From: Desulfobacterales bacterium
GTDB taxonomy: Bacteria > Desulfobacterota > Desulfobacteria > Desulfobacterales > UBA5852
Assembly: GCA_016735415.1 (NCBI GenBank)
Contig: JAERRP010000326.1
Coordinates: forward strand, 1 to 6,620
DNA length: 6,620 nucleotides
Direction: 5' to 3'
The position numbers and the translations under genes are program-made. Of this stretch, positions 1 through 5,694 are shown piece after piece; the first letter of the stretch is position 1; each line of letters opens with the position of its first letter. The notes below the pieces were generated by a model that saw only the letters and a list, made by a program, of their open reading frames with translations, was not told where the DNA came from and did not search any database.

Positions 1-1
1 G

Positions 2-481
2 GTTACCAGAGAAGCACATGGTGCTTATCGGGCTGGTAACCTGTATGTGAAAATATTACTGGTATTGGACGGCACCCAGGGGCAAATTGAAGTCGATACC
101 CGCAAGGCCATAACCATGGGGGATCCTGTGCTGGATGAAGCCATCCAGGGCACCCTTTTACTGGGCACCCGGAAATTTCCGCGCGCGCGCTTTACCATTG
201 AAACGCTCAGCGGTGACAGCCGCCCAATCGCCTACGGCCGGCTGTCACCGGCCCGGATCACCGGAACCTTCATGTTGAAGGGCAAACAGATGCCGCTGGC
301 GACAGCGGCGGAATTCGAACCGGTGATCGGAGTGGACGGCCGCCCGCGACTTCTGGTGCGCACGGCCTTCCGGATCGACCTGCGAGCGTTCGATATCGAA
401 GGGGCCGAAGGCCCCTCACCAGCCCGCCACACCCTGCGCTTCGATGTCAACCTGCAATTCCAGCCCCGGTCAGCGTCATAG
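2..481 (+). CDS. YceI-family protein, 5'-truncated by the window edge
   Basis: The reading frame is open from base 2 to the TAG at 479-481. The first in-frame start codon is a GTG at 47, but it has no Shine-Dalgarno sequence before it. Starting there would also remove the first strands of the expected fold, so I read the gene as entering from upstream. The visible 159 codons resemble the C-terminal two thirds of a YceI domain, a lipocalin-like beta-barrel that binds isoprenoid-type lipids in characterised members. YceI-like stretches include the segment GDPVLDEAIQG, a KFPRARF strand, a GTFMLKGKQMPL strand (the usual 'G.L.i.G...pv' position), and the ending DIEGAEGPSPARHTLRFDVN. Such proteins are usually periplasmic, but any signal peptide would lie outside the window. 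It is convergent with the lipoprotein gene to its right. The family call is by pattern recognition; the substrate is unknown. Confidence 0.68.
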   Translation, partial: VTREAHGAYRAGNLYVKILLVLDGTQGQIEVDTRKAITMGDPVLDEAIQGTLLLGTRKFPRARFTIETLSGDSRPIAYGRLSPARITGTFMLKGKQMPLATAAEFEPVIGVDGRPRLLVRTAFRIDLRAFDIEGAEGPSPARHTLRFDVNLQFQPRSAS

Positions 482-510
482 ACCAACGGCCTTTGCGTTC
501 ACACGGCAAG

Positions 511-544
511 CCCTCCCACCGCGGTCGCCGCTGCGATGGGCGGG
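511..544. terminator. GC-rich imperfect hairpin between convergent genes
   Basis: Arms 511-522 and 533-544 pair over 12 positions with two mismatches around a 10-nt loop. The hairpin lies in the 105-nt gap between the YceI-like gene and the convergent lipoprotein gene. There is no T-run on either side, so it is not a canonical intrinsic terminator. It may stall polymerase or protect 3' ends from both directions. Confidence 0.35.
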
Positions 545-586
545 TATCGCGCACTGAAGGATACGGCCAATGCCTCCAGAAGCGTG

Positions 587-1243
587 CTAATCGTAATAAT
601 CGTGTGCTTTAAGCGAGGAGAGCACCGCTTCGAAGGCCAACTGGTTTTGCGCCAGATCTTTATCGTAGCAGGTCAGGATAATAATCGTTTTACATGACCG
701 GGTGTTGCGGCAGGGAAACAGAAAGGCGTCGAAATTCAGGTGGGCCCTCCGCTCCGAAACCTCGAAGCTGGATTCGACCCGATAAATCTTTTCGGGTTTG
801 TAGGCGGCTTGATTGACGAAATAATTCTGCTGGGTCGTAACGAAATTCTGCATATAAATGGTGTGTTTGAGGGCCACGCCCTGCACGTCTTCGTTGAAAA
901 TCGTTTTCAGATTCGAAACGATTTCGTCCCATTTCTCGTAGCTGATGTCGAGATACTTTTCATACGCAATCCGATCCGCGCTGTTCATTATCGCGATCAA
1001 CCCGCCGGACTTTTCGTTATAAAGCAGCAGGCTGCACATATCGGCATTGGCGAGCGTGCCAAAATAGTGCAGGGCATCCGGAATTTCAGCCCGGGGTTCC
1101 CATCCGGACGGTATTTGCAGAGAGTATTCATACTCAATATTAGTATAGGTATCCCCGACAAGAATCGGCGAAGGCACCGTCGCACAAGCGGCAATTCCGA
1201 TGCTGAAAATTGATAAAATATAAAAAAGGGCTGCGCGTGCCAC
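587..1243 (-). CDS. Predicted lipoprotein of unknown function (218 aa)
   Basis: The frame stays open to an ATG at 1375, but I prefer the GTG at 1241-1243. It is preceded by GGGAGG (1248-1253) at a spacing of 4 nt, and it places a short lipoprotein signal peptide at the N-terminus: an Arg at residue 3, a hydrophobic run, then the lipobox I-A-A-C with the lipidated Cys at residue 20. The extra 44 residues from 1375 look like translated leader. After the Cys, a YEYSLQIPSGWEP segment (38-50) is typical of small exported proteins of the PsbP/DUF1795-like type. The C-terminal stretch TIIILTCYD and a final helix ending VLSSLKAHD also fit that fold, but this is only a resemblance. Three cysteines lie near the end (178, 184, 192). 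The gene is visibly more AT-rich than the kinase gene. It is the next - strand gene after the tRNAs but is separated from them by a strong terminator, so it should have its own promoter. Function unknown. Confidence 0.72.
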   Translation of the reverse strand: MARAALFYILSIFSIGIAACATVPSPILVGDTYTNIEYEYSLQIPSGWEPRAEIPDALHYFGTLANADMCSLLLYNEKSGGLIAIMNSADRIAYEKYLDISYEKWDEIVSNLKTIFNEDVQGVALKHTIYMQNFVTTQQNYFVNQAAYKPEKIYRVESSFEVSERRAHLNFDAFLFPCRNTRSCKTIIILTCYDKDLAQNQLAFEAVLSSLKAHDYYD

Positions 1244-1437
1244 ATAGCCTCCCGAATGCCTGAAAAAATAGCCTGCATGACCGTTGACCAGCCTGACGTT
1301 TATCACAATGACCGCTTCTCCGACCGATTTTATTCCTGGCGGCGGTCCCGTCATTGTTAAAACAAATCCAAACATTAGGAAAGAGGGATATGGTCCCTTC
1401 CGGACGAATACATTTTATTCGCGCCGGTTCATTTTCT

Positions 1438-1479
1438 AAAAAGAAAAGGCCTGCCGCAATGGCAAGCCTTTTCTTTTTT
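1438..1479 (-). terminator. Strong intrinsic terminator of the tRNA cluster
   Basis: Outer arms 1438-1450 and 1466-1478 are perfectly complementary (13 bp). A C-A mismatch and a further 4-bp stem (1452-1455 with 1461-1464) cap a 5-nt loop. Read on the - strand, the stem runs into CTTTTCTTTTT just after the tRNA-Glu 3' end. The arm composition (A-rich on one side, T-rich on the other) also gives a T-run on the + strand, so it could work in both directions, although no + strand gene reads into it. Confidence 0.88.
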
Positions 1480-1481
1480 GG

Positions 1482-1559
1482 TGGCGTCCCCAAGGGGATT
1501 TGAACCCCTGTCGCCGGCGTGAAAGGCCGGTGTCCTGGACCGGGCTAGACGATGGGGAC
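1482..1559 (-). tRNA. tRNA-Glu (anticodon UUC)
   Basis: On the - strand the sequence begins GTCCCCA and ends TGGGGAC, followed by discriminator G and an encoded CCA (1482-1484). The T arm is AGGGG-TTCAAAT-CCCCT. The anticodon arm is CCGGC-CTTTCAC-GCCGG, with the TTC anticodon in the 7-nt loop. It is the second tRNA of the cluster, about 100 nt downstream of tRNA-Tyr and immediately before the terminator. The cloverleaf is complete. Confidence 0.97.
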
Positions 1560-1661
1560 ACAATAAGCCGGATTTTACACCGTTCAATCCCCACCGTGAT
1601 CGTTGACTCTGTCATCCCGCCTGGAAAGCGGAATGGCCATGATGGGAATGGATTAGGCTTG

Positions 1662-1746
1662 TGGTGGTGGGGGGAGGATTTGAACCTCCGAAGGCTTTGC
1701 CGGCAGATTTACAGACTGCTCCCTTTGACCACTCGGGAACCCCACC
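1662..1746 (-). tRNA. tRNA-Tyr (anticodon GUA)
   Basis: The acceptor arms are GGTGGGG and CCCCACC, with discriminator A and an encoded CCA (1662-1664). The T arm is GGAGG-TTCAAAT-CCTCC. The anticodon loop is CTGTAAA (anticodon GTA), and there is a long class II variable arm with a GGC/GCC stem, as expected for bacterial tRNA-Tyr. One oddity: the anticodon stem is GCAGT/TCTGC, so the pair next to the loop (31:39) is U-U, where the usual bacterial gene has A31-U39. It is the first gene of the tRNA unit. Confidence 0.95.
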
Positions 1747-1804
1747 ACGTTCGCTGGACAAGATACCGCCACGGCCGGTTTGCCCGTGCTGAACAGTGAC
1801 GCGC

Positions 1805-1833
1805 TTTTTAACAGCTAATATTGAAAATTTCAA
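1805..1833 (-). promoter_or_regulatory. Predicted sigma70-type promoter for the tRNA-Tyr/tRNA-Glu unit
   Basis: On the - strand, TTGAAA (1828-1833, 5 of 6 to the -35 consensus) is followed after 17 nt by TAAAAA (1805-1810, 4 of 6 to the -10 consensus). A GC-rich stretch (GCGC) follows, as is common at stringently controlled stable-RNA promoters. The predicted start is near 1798, giving a leader of about 50 nt before mature tRNA-Tyr. The -35 box sits in an inverted repeat, TTGAAA-n-TTTCAA. Confidence 0.55.
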
Positions 1834-1920
1834 GGAGTAAATACCCCTGATGCAGGCAAATACGGCCTGAATCCAAACGATGCCTTTTCCCGGTATAGAT
1901 ACCGTCATCCAAATACAAAC

Positions 1921-2011
1921 GGGTCGTTAAAAACAGCAAGGCCGTAGTGATCGGACGCCCGCAGGCGTAGCCCGGCTACATCGAGGACCGGCCGAGAGTG
2001 AGAACGCCGCT
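1921..2011. repeat. GC-rich palindromic intergenic element, possibly a dispersed repeat
   Basis: This lies between the kinase stop codon and the tRNA promoter. Its centre is a perfect 13-nt palindrome, GTAGCC-C-GGCTAC (1967-1979). The flanks are only partly complementary (for example TCGG at 1951-1954 with CCGA further right, and CAGC/GCTC-type ends), giving a long interrupted hairpin. No open frame of note crosses it. It may help end the kinase transcript, but there is no T-run. The shape resembles REP-type or other dispersed intergenic elements; only one copy is in this window, so repetitiveness is inferred. Confidence 0.4.
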
Positions 2012-2043
2012 CAAAGCCGAAAGATGCCGCTTGTGGGGGGACA

Positions 2044-4674
2044 CTAGTTGAAGAAGGCCCTACACTCATCCAACGCCCGGCGCACTTCCAGGGAAAGATC
2101 GCTCAACACCAGCGGCTTGTGTAAATACCCGTTAATGCCCAGTGAACGGGCGTTGTCCTGGGACATCTGCTCGCTGTAGCCCGTGCAGACCACCACGGGC
2201 AGGCTGGGGCGCAACCCCTGCAGCCTTCGGGCCAGATGGACACCGGTCATGTTGGGCATGGTCAGATCGGTGACCAGAATGTCGAAGCGCTCCGGATCGG
2301 CGCGGAAAGCCTCCAGGGCCTCCACCGAACTGGTACACGCACGGACCTCGTAGCCCAAACGCTCGAGCATGGTTTTCCCGAGTTGGGCCAGGGCCGGTTC
2401 GTCATCCACGAACAGAACCCGCTCGTTTCCGCTGACAAGAGGGGCGTCTAACCGGCACTCGCGGGCCACCTGGTTTGCGGCCACCGGGAACAGGATCTCG
2501 AACTCGGCCCCTCTGCCGATCTGGCTGCGAACACGGATGCAGCCCTTCTGGCGGGTGACGATGCCATGGACCACCGCCAGCCCCATGCCGGTGCCCTTGT
2601 CCATCTCCTTGGTTGTAAAATAGGGTTCGAAGATTCGATCCACAATGGCCGGATCGATACCATGCCCATTATCACGTACGATCAACTGCACATAGCTGCC
2701 GGGCTCTATTTCCGGGCATTTGTGACAATCCCTGGCGGCTAGCACCACTTGCGCCACCTCCACGTCCAGTTGTCCTTCGCCGTCCTCCATGGCATGGGCG
2801 GCATTGGTGCACAGATTCATCAACACCTGGTGAATCTGGGTCGGATCGGCCATGACCATACCGATCTCGGGCTGGATATGGGACTGGATGTCGATGGTGC
2901 TGGGGAGCGAGGCCCGCAGCAATTTCAACACTTCCTTAGTGATCGGAACCAGGTCGATGAGTTTGCAGTCCATATCGCTCTTGCGACTGAACGCCAGAAT
3001 CTGCTTCACCAGGTCCCGGGCCCGGTTGCCGGCCTGCAGAACCTGCTCCATGTTGAACCGGGCGCTCGCGTCGTCCGGCAGATCATAAAGTGAAATTTCC
3101 GTGAAGCCGATAATAGCGCTTAAAATGTTGTTGAAATCATGGGCAATGCCACCGGCCAGCGTACCAATCGCTTCCATTTTCTGGGCCTGGAGGAGCTGGT
3201 CTTCCATACGCCGTCGTTCGGCCAGCTCCTGCTGCAGACGCGTGTACAGATGCGCATTGTCGATCGCAATGGCAGCCAGTTCGGCAAACTGAACCAGGAT
3301 GCGCTTCTCATCGGCACCGAAACATCGATCAGCGCTATGACGGGCAAAACCGACAACCCCGTTGATGCCCTGCCCGGACTGCAACGGTACGGCCAAAACA
3401 CAACCGAGGGCATCGGACATGGGCCGGGACAAGCGGCGGGGCCAGTTGGCGTAGTCATCCACAGCGACGGCTTCGCCCGATTGATAGACCTGACCGACCA
3501 GCCCCTGACCCGGGGCGATCCGGTGGCCGATGGCATCGACAAAGGCGCCCAGACCGGCTTTCAGAACCAGGACCTTAGATTCCCTGTCGTAGAGATAAAT
3601 AAAGCCGGCCGATGCGTTCAGCAGGGCCCCGGCGCGTTGGGCCAGCGCCTGCAGGAGATCATCCAGGTTCAGACGGCGGATAAGGCCCAGCGCCGTTTCG
3701 TGCAAAGCCCCCAGGTATTCCTTCTGCCGGTTGAGGGTCGCTTCGGCCTGCCGCCGCTGCAGGATTTCCTCGGAGAGCGTCTGGTTTTTATCCGACAGTT
3801 CGCGGGTTTTGGATTTAATGCTGCGCCGCAGAACAACACTGTGAAGCACCAGCACAAGGGTCACCACGCCGATTCCGATACCCATCCAGAGGAGCCATTT
3901 CGGTGTATGCCGCTCCGGCAGAGGGCTGAACCAGCGGGCCAGCGCCAAATGATAAACCGAACGTTTGTTGCGCTTCAATTCCCAGAGTTGATTGTCGATG
4001 GTCTCGATCAGGTCAGACCGGTGGCCCTGGCGTGTCGCAAAATAGAGCTTGCGGGGGCTGAATACGATCGGACTTTTGACCACCCCGAACTGATCCCGGT
4101 GGAAATCACCGTAGAATTGATTGACGATGCCGGCATCACAGCGTCCGGCCGCCACCAGCATGAGCACGGTTTCGTAGTCGTCGGACTCGATGAAACGGCA
4201 TTGCAGCCCGAAACGCTCGGTCACATCCCTGAAATCCAGGTAGTGCCGGTCGCCTTTCAACACGGCGATTTTTTTGGCGTCCAGATCGACAACGGATTCA
4301 ATCGCCGCCCCCGGTTTTACATAAACCTGGCCCCAGGCCGTCATAAGGCTCTCGCGACCGAAGTGAAACCGTTGGGATTGTTCATTGGCAAAGGCCACGC
4401 CGCCCAGAAGATCGATTTCACCGTTTTCGAGCCACTCCAGACAATCGGGCCAGCTGCCGCTGCGAAAAACGACATCCCAACCTTCGCGATCGGCGATCGT
4501 CCGCATGACTTCAACCAGAAACCCATCCGGTCCGGCCTCCCGCTCGACGATCATGAGCGGGTTGTTCTGATAGATGCCGACGACCACCGCTTTATCGGCG
4601 GCGACAGCACCGGGGCAGGCCCCCGCCAGCACCAGAGCAAAGATCACTATGGTTATTTTCAAGTGTGTCAACAT
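2044..4674 (-). CDS. Hybrid sensor histidine kinase: SBP3 sensor, TM, GAF, HisKA, HATPase, receiver (876 aa)
   Basis: Membrane-bound hybrid histidine kinase. A signal peptide (1 to about 26, ending AVAAD) precedes a periplasmic solute-binding module of SBP_bac_3 type (about 30-250). One transmembrane helix (about 260-282) leads to a charged coiled coil (285-318), a GAF domain (about 325-478) and a second short helix. The H-box GGIAHDFNN carries the predicted phosphoacceptor His512. The ATPase domain shows the N box ([10 protein letters not shown], 620-629), G1 (DNGHGI, 668-673), an F box (IFEPYFTTK) and G2 ([10 protein letters not shown]). The C-terminal receiver (about 752-870) has the acidic pair Asp757/758, phosphoacceptor Asp803, Thr831 and Lys853, so it looks active. 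A CxxC (650-653) sits in a loop between the N and G1 boxes. I start at the ATG at 4672-4674 because it puts the signal peptide first; AAGGA lies 13 nt upstream, which is far. The frame stays open to 4773, but those 33 residues look non-coding. No output regulator, HPt protein or transporter is adjacent; the ligand is unknown. Confidence 0.93.
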   Translation of the reverse strand: MLTHLKITIVIFALVLAGACPGAVAADKAVVVGIYQNNPLMIVEREAGPDGFLVEVMRTIADREGWDVVFRSGSWPDCLEWLENGEIDLLGGVAFANEQSQRFHFGRESLMTAWGQVYVKPGAAIESVVDLDAKKIAVLKGDRHYLDFRDVTERFGLQCRFIESDDYETVLMLVAAGRCDAGIVNQFYGDFHRDQFGVVKSPIVFSPRKLYFATRQGHRSDLIETIDNQLWELKRNKRSVYHLALARWFSPLPERHTPKWLLWMGIGIGVVTLVLVLHSVVLRRSIKSKTRELSDKNQTLSEEILQRRQAEATLNRQKEYLGALHETALGLIRRLNLDDLLQALAQRAGALLNASAGFIYLYDRESKVLVLKAGLGAFVDAIGHRIAPGQGLVGQVYQSGEAVAVDDYANWPRRLSRPMSDALGCVLAVPLQSGQGINGVVGFARHSADRCFGADEKRILVQFAELAAIAIDNAHLYTRLQQELAERRRMEDQLLQAQKMEAIGTLAGGIAHDFNNILSAIIGFTEISLYDLPDDASARFNMEQVLQAGNRARDLVKQILAFSRKSDMDCKLIDLVPITKEVLKLLRASLPSTIDIQSHIQPEIGMVMADPTQIHQVLMNLCTNAAHAMEDGEGQLDVEVAQVVLAARDCHKCPEIEPGSYVQLIVRDNGHGIDPAIVDRIFEPYFTTKEMDKGTGMGLAVVHGIVTRQKGCIRVRSQIGRGAEFEILFPVAANQVARECRLDAPLVSGNERVLFVDDEPALAQLGKTMLERLGYEVRACTSSVEALEAFRADPERFDILVTDLTMPNMTGVHLARRLQGLRPSLPVVVCTGYSEQMSQDNARSLGINGYLHKPLVLSDLSLEVRRALDECRAFFN

Positions 4675-5018
4675 TAAATCGGCACTGTCCTTCAACCGCA
4701 GATTCCAACCGGTTGGCCCGGGCACAATCGCGCTTAACCACGACATTTGGCCCGGACGGTCCGGCAAACGCATTCACAGGGGACTTTGGAAACAACCTTC
4801 GCGAGGCCCAGCGGACACAACGAAGATCGGCAGAAAAATGAGCGTCGCCTGAAAAGCCAAAACCCGCCAGCATGCGGGCCTTCGGCAATGATCCCCTTGA
4901 TAAGCGTTATCGGGCCGGAAAGGATTTTTCTTGACTGGAAAAAAGGGCGCGGCGGGATGGAAACGCACCCTGGCGCTTCATTGACTGGCGGAACTCAGGT
5001 ACAACCCATCGATCCGTT
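4675..5018. other. 344-nt non-coding stretch upstream of the kinase gene, with three palindromes
   Basis: No frame here is convincing as coding on either strand. It holds three short symmetric sequences: a perfect 12-bp palindrome CCAACCGGTTGG at 4705-4716 (about 30 nt before the kinase ATG), CCGGAC-G-GTCCGG at 4752-4764, and GATAA-GCG-TTATC at 4899-4911. There is also a weak terminator-like hairpin (listed separately). I see no convincing sigma70 or sigma54 promoter for the kinase. The palindromes could be operators or leader hairpins. Confidence 0.5.
4852..4878 (-). terminator. Weak terminator-like hairpin after the zinc-ribbon gene
   Basis: On the - strand a 5-bp GC stem (CCCGC, loop ATGCTG, GCGGG) is followed by TTTTGGCTTTT. 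It lies about 140 nt past the stop of the duplicated zinc-ribbon gene and before the kinase gene, so it could separate the two - strand genes. The stem is short, so read-through is likely. Confidence 0.4.
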
Positions 5019-5387
5019 TCAGAAGCCTTCGTCCTGACGACCGCATTCCTTGCAGCGCCCGTCCGGGCCGATCACGCCGATACAGTTGCCGTCGGGGCAC
5101 AGGCGTCGATTGGCCCATTCTTCGGGATCCGCAGCCCCCCGGTTTCCGGAAGGCGTCGCGTCCGCCTGCCGGTCATCCGGTTCGTTATCGTCGTCGGGCA
5201 GGGAATCGGAACCGGCGTCCGGGGAGAAGGGCAGGTCCTCACCGGCCGGCCGGCCGCACTCCTTACAGCGCCCGTCGGGGCCGATCACGCCGATACAGTT
5301 GCCGTCGGGGCACAGGCGCCGATTGGCCCATTCGGCCTCGGAAGTGCGGTCTTCGGAAGAAGGATTGTTGTTTTCAGTATCGGTCAT
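5019..5387 (-). CDS. Small protein with two identical four-cysteine zinc-ribbon-like repeats (122 aa)
   Basis: Two 28-residue repeats (19-46 and 90-117) are identical in amino-acid sequence, beginning EWANRRLCPDGN and ending DGRCKECGR. Each has four cysteines in the pattern C-x4-C-x9-C-x2-C (Cys 26, 31, 41, 44 and 97, 102, 112, 115). That spacing suits a small zinc ribbon binding one metal ion; zinc itself is inferred. An acidic, Pro/Asp/Ser-rich linker (about 47-89) that looks disordered joins them, and the N-terminus is also acidic. There is no signal peptide or membrane segment, so it is probably cytoplasmic. I have the impression that single copies of this motif occur in other deltaproteobacterial proteins, but know of no assigned function. 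The ATG at 5385-5387 has GGAG 10 nt upstream. A TTG at 5394-5396 is also in frame, but it sits only 1 nt from that GGAG and is less likely. The gene is divergent from the cytochrome gene. No catalytic motif is visible; a role in protein or nucleic-acid binding is a guess. Confidence 0.85.
   Translation of the reverse strand: MTDTENNNPSSEDRTSEAEWANRRLCPDGNCIGVIGPDGRCKECGRPAGEDLPFSPDAGSDSLPDDDNEPDDRQADATPSGNRGAADPEEWANRRLCPDGNCIGVIGPDGRCKECGRQDEGF
5037..5120. repeat. Intragenic direct repeat, copy A (codes for the C-terminal zinc-ribbon repeat)
   Basis: These 84 nt match 5250-5333 at 78 positions, with a period of 213 nt (71 codons). The six differences are 5037/5250, 5040/5253, 5046/5259, 5052/5265, 5064/5277 and 5106/5319. 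All fall at third codon positions and are synonymous (Arg, Gly, Glu, Cys, Pro, Arg). Confidence 0.95.
5250..5333. repeat. Intragenic direct repeat, copy B (codes for the N-terminal zinc-ribbon repeat)
   Basis: This is the partner of 5037-5120 in the same reading frame. Similarity stops sharply at both ends of the repeat, so the linker was not duplicated or has diverged beyond recognition. Confidence 0.95.
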
Positions 5388-5694
5388 CGGTTCCAATCTC
5401 CAGCAGGGTCGGGGTGTAAGAATTAAAGTGGCGGCATTCTATAATTCTCTTCTTGAATGCGTTTTCTAAATCAAATGGCGGACGCGGTCAAGTCGGCCGT
5501 CGATCCACACTTTTCAAATATCCCCATTACTTTTTTTAAAATTTATGTTATACGGCTCATTTAAATTGCATTCACAGATCACCCCGCAAGGGATATCCGA
5601 TCTAACCTTTTGATATAATTGTTGTTATCACTGCGCGAACGCTGAAAAAACGAAGCCTGCGGGCCTGAAGATACCACTGAACGATAGGGGGGCA
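5388..5694. other. AT-rich divergent intergenic region between zinc-ribbon and cytochrome genes
   Basis: About 307 nt with no credible gene. It must hold the promoters of both flanking genes. For the - strand gene, a possible -10 TATAGA lies in the 5440s, but I cannot find a good -35. Near it are two interleaved inverted repeats: AGAATT 5419-5424 with AATTCT 5443-5448, and GCATTC 5434-5439 with GAATGC 5455-5460. The middle (about 5525-5570) is very AT-rich. On the cytochrome side are AGATC/GATCT (5576-5580, 5599-5603) around GGATATCC, then an extended -10 promoter. Confidence 0.55.
5611..5619 (+). promoter_or_regulatory. Extended -10 promoter for the cytochrome c gene
   Basis: TGATATAAT is a perfect extended -10 element (TGn plus TATAAT). 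No good -35 sits 17 nt upstream; instead there is a GGATATCC palindrome (5591-5598), which could bind a regulator. Extended -10 promoters tolerate a weak -35. The expected start is near 5626, giving a leader of about 70 nt before the ATG at 5695. Confidence 0.58.

Noticed and set aside
1..40. A ggttacca ... ggtaacc inverted repeat at the left edge as a regulatory hairpin
   Set aside because: It lies within the open frame of the YceI-like gene as I read it, and the window edge prevents judging its context.
740..1213. A 157-codon + strand frame opposite the lipoprotein gene
   Set aside because: It has no domain or plausible start context; the - strand frame has a lipoprotein signal peptide and a coherent composition.
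1500..1908. Open frames of 98-99 codons on both strands across the tRNA genes
   Set aside because: They overlap two well-formed tRNA genes and the spacer between them. No protein motif is visible.
3139..4677. A 512-codon open frame on the + strand antisense to the kinase gene
   Set aside because: It is codon-aligned with the kinase gene, so its stops could come only from the sense codons TTA, CTA and TCA, which are rare in a GC-rich gene. The translation has no recognisable domain, while the kinase frame shows a full set of motifs.
4675..4773. The 33-codon upstream extension of the kinase frame
   Set aside because: It would bury the signal peptide internally and shows no ribosome binding site at either in-frame ATG.
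4592..5037. Several 60-98-codon frames upstream of the kinase gene on both strands
   Set aside because: They partly overlap the kinase signal-peptide region, are compositionally unconvincing and cross the palindromes and the terminator-like hairpin. I treat the stretch as non-coding.
5037..5333. Two near-identical direct repeats as a possible CRISPR or mobile-element footprint
   Set aside because: There are only two 84-nt copies, in frame within one gene and with synonymous differences. The unit is too long for CRISPR, and there are no target-site duplications or terminal inverted repeats.
5050..5469. A 139-codon + strand frame opposite the zinc-ribbon gene with a repeated PSGPITPIQLPSGHRRRLAHS segment
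   Set aside because: The repeat only mirrors the DNA duplication on the other strand. The - strand frame has ordered Cys motifs, synonymous-only changes and a ribosome binding site.
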